A stretch of DNA of 64,000 nucleotides, from positions 558,001-622,000 of the forward strand of contig NZ_JAAKZG010000001.1 of assembly GCF_011045115.1 (NCBI RefSeq), read 5' to 3'. Position 1 is the stretch's first letter. Each line of letters opens with the position of its first letter. The translations under genes and the position numbers were made by a program. The notes beneath the pieces are model-generated. The model ran no database searches. It saw only the letters and a program-made list of their open reading frames with translations, and was not told where the DNA came from. Of the stretch, positions 1 to 8,417 are shown piece by piece. This DNA is from Mesorhizobium zhangyense. Lineage in GTDB: Bacteria > Pseudomonadota > Alphaproteobacteria > Rhizobiales > Rhizobiaceae.

Positions 1-419
1 GTCACGGAACGCGCTGCCCCGCGATGCGTCATCTGCCGATCGATCTTGTCGGCCATCGACCGTTCCTGGAACATCACGACGACCGAGCCCGGCAGTTCCG
101 GCACCGGCGCGACATAGATGTCGACGACCTTCTCGATGCCGAGACGCGGCGAAGACACATCGACGCGATATTCGTTGACGGGTGCGCGCCGTTCACGAAC
201 CTGTTCGACCAGCGCCAGGATCGGGCTGCCGAACGGTACGAACCGCGCCAGCGTGTTGCGCGCCAGAACATTTGCGCTGGAGCGAAAGAAGTCCTCGGCA
301 TCGGCGTTGGCATAGGAGATAAAATCGTCCGGCGCGATCATGACGACCGGTCGGCGGATCGTATTCAACACGATCTGGGCCGCATCCGCAGCGCTCACCG
401 GTGTGTCCATTATGCTCAT
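1..419 (-). CDS. ntrB: Nitrogen regulation sensor kinase NtrB (GlnL), N-terminal part only
   Basis: This is the start of the histidine kinase that phosphorylates NtrC when nitrogen is scarce. The gene runs off the left edge, so only about 139 codons (a PAS sensor region) are visible; the HisKA and ATPase domains lie outside. The visible part reads through RRPVVMIAP, SYANADAEDFF and ends with RSMADKIDRQMTHRGAARS, a stretch I recognise from rhizobial NtrB. The ATG at 419 overlaps the TGA of dusB by four bases, so the two genes are translationally coupled. The order dusB(nifR3)-ntrB-ntrC is classic in rhizobia. A second ATG at 410 is possible but the overlap favours 419. Confidence 0.9.
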   Translation of the reverse strand, partial: MSIMDTPVSAADAAQIVLNTIRRPVVMIAPDDFISYANADAEDFFRSSANVLARNTLARFVPFGSPILALVEQVRERRAPVNEYRVDVSSPRLGIEKVVDIYVAPVPELPGSVVVMFQERSMADKIDRQMTHRGAARSV

Positions 420-1438
420 GCAGCGTTCCTCGCAGGCTCGGCTTGCGCCGCAAAAGCCTGTCTCAATGTCCGGATTACGATGGCCGGGTCGAAGGATGTC
501 AGGATTGTCGTCCGCAGCTCAGCCGCCAAGCTGTCGGCATGGCGATCCAGATACCAGCCGAGATGTTTTCTCACCTGACGCAGGCCGCTCTCCACGCCGT
601 AATGCGCCAGCATGTCCTCGTAGTGAGCGACCACATAGTCGGCCAGCTTTTCGGGTGTTTGCGGCAGCCCCGGCGCGACAATGTTCGCCGCTGCCGCGGC
701 AATCATGCCCGCAGCCCACGGCGATCCATAGCTTCCGCGCCCGACCATCACGGCATCGGCGCCGGATTGCGCGAGAATGCCGGCTGCCTCAGCGGCTGTG
801 CAGACGTCGCCATTGGCGACGACGGGAATGGATACAGCTTCCTTCACGCGCGCGATTGCCCGCCAATCGGCCTTGCCCTGGTAGAACTGGCAGCGGGTGC
901 GGCCGTGGATAGTTACCATCTTCACCCCCGCCTGCTCTGCCCGGCGTGCGAGGATCGGCGCGTTGAGCGCGCTTTCGTCCCAGCCCAGGCGCATCTTCAC
1001 CGTAACCGGCACATCGACAGCACCGACGACCGCGTCGATCAGCGTCAGTGCATGGTCGAGGTCGCGCATCAGCGCCGAGCCGCAATAGCCGCCGGTTACC
1101 TTCTTGGCCGGGCAGCCCATGTTGATATCGACGATATCGGCACCTTCGCCGGCAGCAATCCGCGCGCCTTCGGCCATATGCGCTGCCTCGCGGCCGGCTA
1201 GCTGGACCATATGCACAGGCAATCCTGAATGTCTGATGCGTCGCGCCGATTCGGCGTGACCCTTGGCCAGTTCCCCGCTGGCTACCATTTCGGAGACAAC
1301 GAGCCCTGCCCCATGCGCGTAGGCGCGTTCACGGAACGGCAAGTCCGTGACACCGGACATCGGCGCGAGAAAAACGCGATTGCGGATTTTGACGCCACCG
1401 ATTTCGAGCGGTTTGGCAAGGTCCGTGAAATCAGGCAT
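416..1438 (-). CDS. dusB: tRNA-dihydrouridine synthase DusB (NifR3)
   Basis: FMN- and NADPH-dependent enzyme that reduces uridine to dihydrouridine in the D-loop of tRNAs. The 340-residue product is of normal length and is a TIM barrel: the N-terminal FMN strand [12 protein letters not shown], the [18 protein letters not shown] loop with the proton-donor cysteine at residue 109, and the phosphate-binding VANGDV and [10 protein letters not shown] strands are all present. The reading frame is open for 21 codons further upstream, but the family starts at [10 protein letters not shown], so I place the start at 1438. It is transcribed towards ntrB and overlaps it by four bases; ispDF is divergent across a 139-bp gap. 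Confidence 0.95.
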   Translation of the reverse strand: MPDFTDLAKPLEIGGVKIRNRVFLAPMSGVTDLPFRERAYAHGAGLVVSEMVASGELAKGHAESARRIRHSGLPVHMVQLAGREAAHMAEGARIAAGEGADIVDINMGCPAKKVTGGYCGSALMRDLDHALTLIDAVVGAVDVPVTVKMRLGWDESALNAPILARRAEQAGVKMVTIHGRTRCQFYQGKADWRAIARVKEAVSIPVVANGDVCTAAEAAGILAQSGADAVMVGRGSYGSPWAAGMIAAAAANIVAPGLPQTPEKLADYVVAHYEDMLAHYGVESGLRQVRKHLGWYLDRHADSLAAELRTTILTSFDPAIVIRTLRQAFAAQAEPARNAA

Positions 1439-1577
1439 GCACAAATACCAAGCAATCCTTCTTGTTGCACATTCTCTAGCCAGTTTTGGCTGCGCATGCA
1501 ACGTCGAAGTGTTTCAACAATGTGGCGGTTTCGGGAAATCGCTGGCCTTCGGGCCGGGCTGCGACTATGCGTCTCGC

Positions 1578-2801
1578 ATGGCTATAGAGCAACCTGAATC
1601 AACCGCAAAGCGGTCCATCGCGGCGATCATCCTTGCCGCCGGCCGCGGCGAGCGCGCCGGGCAAACCGACGGTCCCAAGCAGTATCGCAGGATCGGCGGG
1701 CGGGCCGTCATAGCCTGGACGCTGGATGCTTTCTCCAGCCACCCAAGCATCGGACCTATCGTCGTTGCGATACATCCTGATGACGATGCGCTTTTCAGCG
1801 AGGCAGCAGGCGCGCTCCCCGACCGGGTGGTGACAGTGAAAGGCGGCAGAACACGCCAGGAATCGACATGGCTTGCGCTGCAGGCGCTTGACAGCCACCA
1901 GCCGGAAGCCGTGCTCATTCATGATGGCGTGCGTCCGTTCGTCGATGCATCAATGATCGACCGCGTGATTGCCGCCATCGATGAAAAGCATGGCGCGCTG
2001 CCCGCTTTGCCCGTTTCCGACACGCTGAAGCGCGAGGCCGCGGATGGCACCATCGCGGAAACGATTTCCAGGTCGGGCCTGCATGCGGCGCAGACGCCGC
2101 AGGGTTTTCCGTTCGATCTGATCCGCGAAACGCATCGCCGCGCATTCGAGGCAGGACGCATCGATTTCACCGACGACGCAGCCATTGCCGAATGGGCTGA
2201 CATTCCGGTACGGATCGTCCTCGGCTCGCCCGACAATGTCAAACTCACCTGGGCAAGGGATATTTTCATGGCAGATCAACGCCTTGGCGGACGCAGTTCG
2301 AGCTTTCCCGATGTCCGCACCGGCAATGGCTATGACGTGCATTCCTTCGAGCCCGGCGATCATGTCACGCTTTGCGGCGTTGCCATTCCGCACGGCAAGC
2401 GGCTCTCCGGCCATTCCGACGCCGATGTCGGGCTTCATGCCCTGACCGACGCGCTGTTGGCGACCTGCGGCGCCGGCGATATAGGCACGCATTTCCCGCC
2501 TTCCGATCCGCAATGGAAGGGAGCCGCCTCCCACATTTTCGTGGAGCATGCAGCGAAGATCGTGCGCTCCAACGGCGGCCGGATCGCCAATGCCGACATC
2601 ACCCTGATTTGCGAAGCGCCGCGCGTCGGCCCGCACCGCGAGGCGATGACAGAGGCCCTGTCGAAAATGCTCGGAATCACCAAAAATCGTATCTCCATAA
2701 AGGCGACCACCAATGAAAAGCTAGGGTTTGTCGGCCGCGAGGAAGGCATAGCGGCAATCGCGACCGCCAGCGTCGTTTATCCGGGGGAACTGCCCGAATG
2801 A
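1578..2801 (+). CDS. ispDF: Bifunctional IspD/IspF of the MEP isoprenoid pathway
   Basis: A fusion that catalyses two non-consecutive steps of the non-mevalonate pathway: 2-C-methyl-D-erythritol 4-phosphate cytidylyltransferase (IspD, residues about 1-235) and 2,4-cyclodiphosphate synthase (IspF, about 246-407). IspD is shown by [12 protein letters not shown] and [10 protein letters not shown]; IspF by [10 protein letters not shown] and [19 protein letters not shown] with its metal-binding Asp and His. The ORF is open for 77 codons upstream, but MAIEQPES at 1578 puts the nucleotide-binding loop at the usual distance. The stop overlaps the start of the CinA-like gene. The fusion is common in alphaproteobacteria. 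Confidence 0.95.
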   Translation: MAIEQPESTAKRSIAAIILAAGRGERAGQTDGPKQYRRIGGRAVIAWTLDAFSSHPSIGPIVVAIHPDDDALFSEAAGALPDRVVTVKGGRTRQESTWLALQALDSHQPEAVLIHDGVRPFVDASMIDRVIAAIDEKHGALPALPVSDTLKREAADGTIAETISRSGLHAAQTPQGFPFDLIRETHRRAFEAGRIDFTDDAAIAEWADIPVRIVLGSPDNVKLTWARDIFMADQRLGGRSSSFPDVRTGNGYDVHSFEPGDHVTLCGVAIPHGKRLSGHSDADVGLHALTDALLATCGAGDIGTHFPPSDPQWKGAASHIFVEHAAKIVRSNGGRIANADITLICEAPRVGPHREAMTEALSKMLGITKNRISIKATTNEKLGFVGREEGIAAIATASVVYPGELPE

Positions 2802-3283
2802 GCGATCTTGAGCAACTGGCGATCGCCTTTCTCAAGGCATGCCGCGACCACGACATCATGGCCGCCACGGCGGAATCCTGCACCGGCGGTATGATCGCCG
2901 CAGCCCTGACCGACATAGCGGGATCGTCCTCTGTGGTCGATCGCGGCTTTGTCACCTACTCCAATGAAGCCAAGATGGAGATGCTCGGCGTTTCCGGCGC
3001 GACGCTCGACGCTTATGGCGCGGTTTCGCGCGAGACCGCATATGAGATGGCAGCGGGAGCGCTTAGCCGTTCCAGGGCAGGCATCGCCATGGCGGTTACG
3101 GGCGTCGCCGGACCGGACGGCGGTTCGCCGGAGAAGCCGGTCGGCCTCGTCTGGTTTGGTCTTGCGATAAAGGATTGGCCCATCATCACGGAAAGCCACG
3201 TCTTCGAGAACAACGGCCGCGATTTCATCCGCCGCGAAACGGTGCGGACCGCACTGGAAATGGGCCTTAGAGAACTGGGCTAG
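2798..3283 (+). CDS. CinA C-terminal family protein (PncC-type nicotinamide-nucleotide amidase)
   Basis: 161-residue stand-alone CinA C-terminal domain, the family that deamidates nicotinamide mononucleotide to nicotinate mononucleotide. The signature [21 protein letters not shown] near residue 27 and [20 protein letters not shown] near 103 are intact. The N-terminal molybdopterin-like half of longer CinA proteins is missing, as in E. coli PncC (YgaD). It starts inside the ispDF stop (ATGA overlap), which indicates translational coupling; there is no obvious metabolic link between the two. Enzyme activity is inferred from family. Confidence 0.88.
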   Translation: MSDLEQLAIAFLKACRDHDIMAATAESCTGGMIAAALTDIAGSSSVVDRGFVTYSNEAKMEMLGVSGATLDAYGAVSRETAYEMAAGALSRSRAGIAMAVTGVAGPDGGSPEKPVGLVWFGLAIKDWPIITESHVFENNGRDFIRRETVRTALEMGLRELG

Positions 3284-3287
3284 CCGC

Positions 3288-3743
3288 CTACAGCTGCAAA
3301 GCCATGCCTATCGAGGCGGGCGCCGTGGCCTCAAATCCGAACTTTTCATAGAGATGCCGCGCCGGGCCGTCAGCAATAAGGCTGACATAGGCAGTCTCGG
3401 GAGCCGTGGCGCGCAGGTGGCCGACCAGCGCCTCTATGATTTTCTTGCCGAGGCCCTTGCCCTGATGATCCGGATCAACGGCAATGTCGGTGATCTGATA
3501 GAAGCAGCCGCCATCTCCGATAATCCGCCCCATGCCAACCGTTTCGCCATTCCATATGAGGGTGACCGCATAAATCGTATTGGGCAAACCGAGAGCAGCG
3601 GCTTCAACCGTCTTTTCGCTCATTCCCGCGATGCTGCGGAGCCGTCTATAGGTTTTGATATCAGGCGTGCCGACAACCAACAGATAGTCGCCAGCTTCGG
3701 AATTGTTGTTATCCAACTGCTTTGACCGATTCTGGCTTGCCAT
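3288..3743 (-). CDS. GNAT family N-acetyltransferase
   Basis: A 151-residue acetyltransferase of the GNAT fold. The acetyl-CoA binding motif A is clear: ITDIAVDPDHQGKGLGKKII near residue 90, followed by the motif B region ADGPARHLYEKFGFEATAP. The substrate cannot be read from sequence. The chosen ATG lies 35 bases inside the end of the upstream COQ10-like gene, so either the overlap is real or a non-ATG start further in is used; the next ATG, at residue 40, would cut into the first beta strands. It closes the lipA operon and converges on the CinA-like gene across four bases. Confidence 0.85.
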   Translation of the reverse strand: MASQNRSKQLDNNNSEAGDYLLVVGTPDIKTYRRLRSIAGMSEKTVEAAALGLPNTIYAVTLIWNGETVGMGRIIGDGGCFYQITDIAVDPDHQGKGLGKKIIEALVGHLRATAPETAYVSLIADGPARHLYEKFGFEATAPASIGMALQL

Positions 3744-4185
3744 AAATTACTTCCGCCCGCTTCTCGAACGCCTCGACGAACATGCGGAACGCACGGTCGA
3801 ACATCGCACCCATCAGCGCTCCGAGAATGCGGCTCTTGAACTCGTAGTCTATGAAGAAATGAATGTCGGTGCCGGGGCCATTTTCGGGCGCGTCAAATCG
3901 CCAGATGTTGCTGAGGTAGCGGAACGGGCCGTCGAGATATTTGACGTCTATGGCATTCTCGTCCGGCTTCAGGTGAACCTGGCTGGTAAACGTCTCGCGG
4001 ATCGCCTTGTAGCCGACTGTCATGTCGGCAACCAGCAGCGTGCGCCCATCGCGTTCCTTGCGTGAACGGACGCTCAGCGCTTCGCACAGCGGCAGGAATT
4101 GCGGATATTTTTCAACATCCGCAACCAGCGCAAACATCTGGTCGGGCGTGTGGCCGACGTGGCGGATGGTCTCGAATTTCGGCAT
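3709..4185 (-). CDS. COQ10/RatA-like ubiquinone-binding START-domain protein
   Basis: A 158-residue single-domain polyketide cyclase/START (SRPBCC) protein. [34 protein letters not shown] is the standard beginning of the family that includes mitochondrial COQ10 (a ubiquinone chaperone for respiration) and bacterial RatA (named after inhibition of 70S ribosome association). In alphaproteobacteria the COQ10-type role is the likelier one; this is inference. Its ATG overlaps the lipA stop by one base, and the same lipA-COQ10 pairing is widespread in the class, so the two are almost certainly co-transcribed. Some databases would label it a RatA-family toxin, which I would not rely on. Confidence 0.88.
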   Translation of the reverse strand: MPKFETIRHVGHTPDQMFALVADVEKYPQFLPLCEALSVRSRKERDGRTLLVADMTVGYKAIRETFTSQVHLKPDENAIDVKYLDGPFRYLSNIWRFDAPENGPGTDIHFFIDYEFKSRILGALMGAMFDRAFRMFVEAFEKRAEVIYGKPESVKAVG

Positions 4186-5159
4186 TAAACAGCTTTGGCC
4201 GACTTCTTCAAATGGTCTTCACGCGCTGCCCGGAGCTTGGCGAAATCGTCGCCTGCATGGTGCGACGAGCGCGTCAGCGGGCTTGAGGCAACGAGGAGAA
4301 AACCCTTGGTCATGCCGACCGTCTCGTAGGATTTGAACTCGTCCGGCGTCACGAACTTCTTGACCGCGTGATGCTTCTTCGACGGCTGCAGATACTGGCC
4401 GATGGTCATGAAGTCGACATCGGCGCTACGCAGATCGTCCATGAGCTGAAGGACTTCGTTCCGCTCCTCGCCCAGCCCGACCATGATGCCGGACTTGGTG
4501 AAGATCGACGGATCGAGTTCCTTGACCCGCTGCAGCAAGCGGATCGAATGGAAATAGCGAGCGCCCGGGCGAACCGTCAGGTAGTTCGACGGCACCGTTT
4601 CGAGATTGTGATTGAAAACGTCCGGCTTGGCCGCGACCACGATCTCCAGCGCGCCTTCCTTGCGCAGGAAGTCCGGCGTCAGGATTTCAATGGTGGTCGC
4701 AGGCGTCGCCGCGCGGATGGCGAGGATAACGTCGGCGAAATGTTGCGCGCCGCCATCGTCGAGATCGTCGCGGTCGACCGAGGTGATGACGACATGGGTA
4801 AGGCCCATCTGCTTGACGGCCTTGGCCACGCTTTCCGGCTCGTTCGGATCGAGCGGCAGCGGACGTCCGGTTGCGACATTGCAGAAGGCGCAGGCGCGGG
4901 TGCAGATCTCGCCCATGATCATGAAAGTGGCGTGCTTCTTTTCCCAGCACTCACCGATATTGGGGCAGCCGGCCTCCTCGCACACCGTCACCAGCTTGTG
5001 CGAGCGGACGATCTCGCGCGTTTCTGCATAACCCTTGGAAACCGGCGCCTTGACGCGGATCCAGTCAGGCTTGCGCAGAACCTCCTGATCAGGCCGATGG
5101 GCCTTTTCGGGGTGCCGCACGCGCGGCGTGGTCGAAACGAGATCGAGGACGGTAACCAT
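4185..5159 (-). CDS. lipA: Lipoyl synthase LipA
   Basis: Radical-SAM enzyme that inserts two sulfurs into protein-bound octanoyl groups, making the lipoyl cofactor of PDH and other 2-oxoacid dehydrogenases. The 324-residue product has both iron-sulfur cluster motifs: the auxiliary cluster cysteines C60, C65 and C71 ([12 protein letters not shown]) and the radical-SAM cysteines C86, C90 and C93 (CTRACAFC). It sits 8.5 kb downstream of pdhA on the same strand, in the same cluster as the lipoylated subunits pdhB and pdhC that need it. The C-terminal end [14 protein letters not shown] is also typical. Confidence 0.97.
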   Translation of the reverse strand: MVTVLDLVSTTPRVRHPEKAHRPDQEVLRKPDWIRVKAPVSKGYAETREIVRSHKLVTVCEEAGCPNIGECWEKKHATFMIMGEICTRACAFCNVATGRPLPLDPNEPESVAKAVKQMGLTHVVITSVDRDDLDDGGAQHFADVILAIRAATPATTIEILTPDFLRKEGALEIVVAAKPDVFNHNLETVPSNYLTVRPGARYFHSIRLLQRVKELDPSIFTKSGIMVGLGEERNEVLQLMDDLRSADVDFMTIGQYLQPSKKHHAVKKFVTPDEFKSYETVGMTKGFLLVASSPLTRSSHHAGDDFAKLRAAREDHLKKSAKAV

Positions 5160-5167
5160 TTATCTTC

Positions 5168-5446
5168 CTAGCTCGCACGCTGCGTGCGGCCGAATATCCA
5201 GAGAATGACGATCGCGCCGACGATGGCGACGAGCAGATTGCCGAAAAAGCCGTAGTAATTGACGTTCAGCAGGCCGGCCAGCGTTCCACCGACGAAGGAG
5301 CCGGCAATGCCGACCAATATGTTGGTGAAAAAGCCGTGGTCGCGGTTCATCGTCTTTTCGGCAACATAGCCGGCAAGAAAGCCGATGATCAGCATGCCGA
5401 AGAAGCCGGTTCCCGGCATTCCCATAATTCCGTAGCCCTGTTCCAT
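5168..5446 (-). CDS. GlsB/YeaQ/YmgE family small membrane protein
   Basis: A 92-residue protein of the transglycosylase-associated (GlsB/YeaQ/YmgE) family. It is mostly three glycine-rich membrane helices: FFGMLIIGFLAGYVAEKTM, FTNILVGIAGSFVGGTLAGL and LLVAIVGAIVILWIFG, ending in the family's arginine-containing tail. Members are often stress-induced and their biochemical role is not settled; the old name does not show transglycosylase activity. It lies 8 bases upstream of lipA and 79 bases downstream of lpdA. It may ride along in the operon rather than act in lipoate metabolism. Confidence 0.85.
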   Translation of the reverse strand: MEQGYGIMGMPGTGFFGMLIIGFLAGYVAEKTMNRDHGFFTNILVGIAGSFVGGTLAGLLNVNYYGFFGNLLVAIVGAIVILWIFGRTQRAS

Positions 5447-5525
5447 AACCGCCTCCTCGCAACCCTTGGTTCAACCCATATAAGTCAGAACAGCGCGCTG
5501 CAACAGACCCGCCAGAGACCGCCTG

Positions 5526-6971
5526 TTATGCGTTCAGCGCGCGGCCATAAGCGTCGAGCACGCTTTCCTTCATCATTTCCGACAGCGTCGGATGCGGGAA
5601 GATCGTATGCATCAGTTCTTCCTCTGTGGTTTCGAGGTTCATCGCAACGACGAAACCCTGGATCAGCTCGGTCACTTCCGCGCCGACCATATGCGCGCCG
5701 AGCAACTGTCCAGTCTTCTTGTCGAAGATGGTCTTCACCATGCCCTGGTCTTCGCCCAGCGCGATCGCCTTGCCGTTGGCGACGAAGGGGAAGCGGCCGA
5801 CGCGGATGTCCTTGCCCTGCTCCTTGGCCTTGGCTTCGGTGAGACCGACCGAAGCAACCTGCGGGTTGCAATAGGTGCAGCCGGGGATCTTCAACTTGTC
5901 CATCGGGTGCACATTGGGCAGGCCGGCGATCTTTTCGACGCAGATCACCGCCTCGTGCTCGGCCTTATGCGCCAGCATTGGCGGGCCGGCGACGTCGCCG
6001 ATGGCGTAGATGCCAGGCACATTGGTCTTGCCATAGCCATCAATGACTATGGTGCCGCGCTCAACCTTCACACCGAGCGCTTCCAGCCCGATGTTCTCGA
6101 CATTGCCTTGCACGCCGACAGCCGAAATCAGCCGGTCGGCGGTGATCTTTTCGACCTTGCCGTCCTTCATCTCGACATGGGCGGTGACCGAGTTCGCACC
6201 CTTCTCAACCTTGGTCACTTTCGCCTCGAGGATGATCTTCATCCCCTGCTTCTCGAACTGCTTTTTCGCAAAAGTCGAGATTTCGGCATCCTCCACCGGC
6301 ATCACCTGCGGCAGAAGCTCGACCACGGTCACCTCGACGCCCATGGTGCGGTAGAAGCTGGCGAATTCGATGCCGATCGCGCCCGAGCCCATCACCAGCA
6401 GCGACTTCGGCATTTCCGGCGGCACCATTGCCTCGAAATAGGTCCAGATCAGCTTACCGTCCGGCTCGATGCCGGGCAGCGCGCGTGGGCGGGCGCCGGT
6501 GGCGACGATGATGTGCTTGGCCGTATAGGTGCCCTCGCCCTTGGTATTCTTCGGCAAGGGCGCCTGCGGCTGCATCGGCTTCTTGGCGGTCTTGGAAACG
6601 ACGATCTCGCCAGGCTTGGAAAGCTTCGCCTCGCCCCAGATCACGTCGACCTTGTTCTTCTTCATCAGGAAACCGACGCCGCCATTCATGCGCTCGGCAA
6701 TGCCGCGCGAGCGGGCAACGACCGCCTTCAGGTCGGCCTCGATCTTGCCGTCGATCTTCAGGCCGTAATTTTTGGCGTGTTCTGCGAGATGCATGACCTC
6801 GGCCGAGCGCAGCAGCGCCTTGGTCGGGATGCAGCCCCAGTTAGAGCAGATGCCGGCTAAGTGTTCGCGCTCGACGATTGCTGTCTTCAAGCCAAGCTGG
6901 GCCGCGCGGATTGCCGCGATATAGCCGCCGGGGCCGGAGCCGATGATGATGACGTCATAGTTTTCGGCCAT
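5526..6971 (-). CDS. lpdA: Dihydrolipoyl dehydrogenase (E3)
   Basis: FAD enzyme that reoxidises the dihydrolipoyl arms of the PDH complex and passes electrons to NAD. The 481-residue protein begins MAENYDVIIIGSGPGG (FAD-binding), carries the redox-active disulfide C42-C47 in ICSNWGCIPTKALL, an NAD-binding GSGAIGIEFA motif, the second FAD motif YAIGDVAG, and the C-terminal FPHPTLSE with the catalytic His-Glu pair. The cysteine loop reads SNWG rather than the commoner LNVG, a variant I associate with rhizobial E3 of the pdh cluster. The frame is open for 16 codons upstream, but the FAD motif places the start at 6971. Confidence 0.96.
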   Translation of the reverse strand: MAENYDVIIIGSGPGGYIAAIRAAQLGLKTAIVEREHLAGICSNWGCIPTKALLRSAEVMHLAEHAKNYGLKIDGKIEADLKAVVARSRGIAERMNGGVGFLMKKNKVDVIWGEAKLSKPGEIVVSKTAKKPMQPQAPLPKNTKGEGTYTAKHIIVATGARPRALPGIEPDGKLIWTYFEAMVPPEMPKSLLVMGSGAIGIEFASFYRTMGVEVTVVELLPQVMPVEDAEISTFAKKQFEKQGMKIILEAKVTKVEKGANSVTAHVEMKDGKVEKITADRLISAVGVQGNVENIGLEALGVKVERGTIVIDGYGKTNVPGIYAIGDVAGPPMLAHKAEHEAVICVEKIAGLPNVHPMDKLKIPGCTYCNPQVASVGLTEAKAKEQGKDIRVGRFPFVANGKAIALGEDQGMVKTIFDKKTGQLLGAHMVGAEVTELIQGFVVAMNLETTEEELMHTIFPHPTLSEMMKESVLDAYGRALNA

Positions 6972-6988
6972 GTGTTTCCTGCCTTCTT

Positions 6989-7564
6989 CTATGCCACGTT
7001 TCGGGTGAGCAGCACCCATTCGTGTCTCTTGCTGTTTTCGGACAACGGCACCGCCTCGATGCGCTCGGCTTCGGCGAAGCCGTTCATGCGATATAGGTTC
7101 TGGGCCGTTTCATTGTGGCTTTCGGTGATCAGGCTGACCGGTCCACCGGCCATGTCGATTTCGCGTTCGAGCAAGGCGCGCCCGATACCCTTGCCGCGAT
7201 GATGCTTGTAGACACCGAGGCTGTCGATGAACCGGTTGCCGACCACCTTGCGCTGCAACGCCAGCAGGGGCTCGATCACCGGATGCGGTGCGACGATTTC
7301 ATGCACACTCTCGTCCAGATCGTAGGCGATAGATGTTCCGGCGACTTCACCGTCCCATTCGGCAAGGACGGCGCTGCGCCATGCGCCCGGCTCGTCTTCC
7401 CGCATCTTGGCGCGCCCGCGCTCCAGTGCCGTGTCTGTTGTTCCGTTGATGACAGCGCCATACCAGAGCCAGCTGGCAAAGCCGTGCGAAGCGACATCGA
7501 CCAGAACCGCGAGTTCAGCGGCGTCGCGCCGTTCGGCGGGCCGAATGGCAAGACGCGCGCTCAT
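6989..7564 (-). CDS. GNAT family N-acetyltransferase
   Basis: A 191-residue acetyltransferase with motif A in GVYKHHRGKGIGRALLEREI (about residue 117) and the later NETAQNLYRMNGFAEAERIE segment in which the alpha-amino group acceptor usually binds. The substrate is unknown. The ATG at 7564 overlaps the stop of the SGNH hydrolase by four bases, and the gene ends 17 bases before lpdA, so it belongs to the pdh transcript by position. Neither the sequence nor the context says what it acetylates. Confidence 0.87.
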   Translation of the reverse strand: MSARLAIRPAERRDAAELAVLVDVASHGFASWLWYGAVINGTTDTALERGRAKMREDEPGAWRSAVLAEWDGEVAGTSIAYDLDESVHEIVAPHPVIEPLLALQRKVVGNRFIDSLGVYKHHRGKGIGRALLEREIDMAGGPVSLITESHNETAQNLYRMNGFAEAERIEAVPLSENSKRHEWVLLTRNVA

Positions 7565-8202
7565 TTAAGCTCCAGCATAACCCGCGCCACCGGCGCGATC
7601 GCCTCGCCGACCCTTCGCGTGTTTTCCGCGTCGAGATGCACGCCGTCGAGTGGCGTGGTTTCGGCAACGGAGCCGGCATCGAAAAAGCCGCAGCCAAGCT
7701 CGTCGGCGAGTGCCACATATTGCCCTGCAAGTTCGCGCGAAGCCTTGTCGCCACCGGCAAACATTTCGGCAAAGTCGGCATCTTCGGTGCGGCTGACTGA
7801 TGGCGGCGAAACCAGCAGGATTTCCGGCGCTTCCGCTTCAAGCGGGTATGGATGGCCCTGCACGATCCTCACCAGCCGCGCCATGCCCTGCTTCGCCGCG
7901 ATCGGATTGCCGTGGATCCAAGGCTTCATGTCATTGGAGCCGAGCATGATGATGATCAGGTCGAGCGGTGCATGGGTGCCGAGCAGGGTCGGCAGGATAC
8001 GCGCGCCGTTGCGATCCTCGCCGGCCAGATGATCGTCGAACGCCGTCGTGCGGCCGTTCAGTCCTTCGGCGATGACCTTCACGCCGTCGCCGAGTGCCGC
8101 CTGCAGAACACTCGGCCAGCGATCCTCATAAGCATGACGCGAAGGACCCTCGGCATTGTAACCCCAGGTCAGTGAATCGCCGAAGCACAGGACGGTTTTC
8201 AT
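7561..8202 (-). CDS. SGNH/GDSL hydrolase (arylesterase-like)
   Basis: A 213-residue esterase or lipase of the SGNH fold. Block I is FGDSLTWG with the nucleophile Ser10, block III is MLGSNDMK with the oxyanion Asn, and block V is PLDGVHLDAENT with the catalytic Asp and His. It resembles the rhizobial and mycobacterial arylesterases that act on short acyl esters. There is no signal peptide, so it is cytoplasmic. The frame is open 19 codons further upstream, but MKTVLCFGDS puts block I at the very N-terminus as in the family. It lies between the zinc-ribbon gene and the GNAT gene with tight spacing. Confidence 0.9.
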   Translation of the reverse strand: MKTVLCFGDSLTWGYNAEGPSRHAYEDRWPSVLQAALGDGVKVIAEGLNGRTTAFDDHLAGEDRNGARILPTLLGTHAPLDLIIIMLGSNDMKPWIHGNPIAAKQGMARLVRIVQGHPYPLEAEAPEILLVSPPSVSRTEDADFAEMFAGGDKASRELAGQYVALADELGCGFFDAGSVAETTPLDGVHLDAENTRRVGEAIAPVARVMLELK

Positions 8203-8213
8203 GGACCTCAATT

Positions 8214-8417
8214 CTAATCTAGTGGCTCTGAGGGACGACCGCCCTGGCAATACGGGCATTTCCGTATATGGAGATCGCAGCCATTTGCACCGTAAACCTC
8301 ATCACAATCGCCGCACTTTACTCGCCATATCCTTTGATTGCCGTGTGACGTTGATGGCAGACCAGTATCCTCGATCACTACTTGGTTTCGAGGGTTGCGG
8401 TCACCGGCTTTTGCCAT
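8214..8417 (-). CDS. Small zinc-ribbon protein downstream of pdhC
   Basis: A 67-residue protein encoded between pdhC and the SGNH hydrolase. Two knuckles, C35-x2-C38 (KCGDCD) and C54-x2-C57 (KCPYCQGG), form a four-cysteine zinc ribbon; a fifth cysteine is C47. The start ATG shares its A with the pdhC TGA (TGATG), a strong sign of translational coupling, and the stop lies 11 bases before the next start. I do not recognise a named function. It could bind RNA, DNA or another subunit. The cysteine pattern and tight coupling make it very likely to be a real gene, although it is easily missed because of its size. Confidence 0.8.
   Translation of the reverse strand: MAKAGDRNPRNQVVIEDTGLPSTSHGNQRIWRVKCGDCDEVYGANGCDLHIRKCPYCQGGRPSEPLD

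Noticed and set aside
3709-3743. Frameshift or fusion between the COQ10-like and GNAT genes
   Set aside because: They overlap by 35 bases in different frames, but both are complete and of normal length, so this is a plain overlap or a slightly misplaced GNAT start.
5592-6860. Long open frame (422 codons) antisense to lpdA
   Set aside because: It lies fully inside lpdA on the other strand and is rich in Asp, His, Gly, Leu and Arg, the usual shadow of a GC-rich gene. It has no family motifs.
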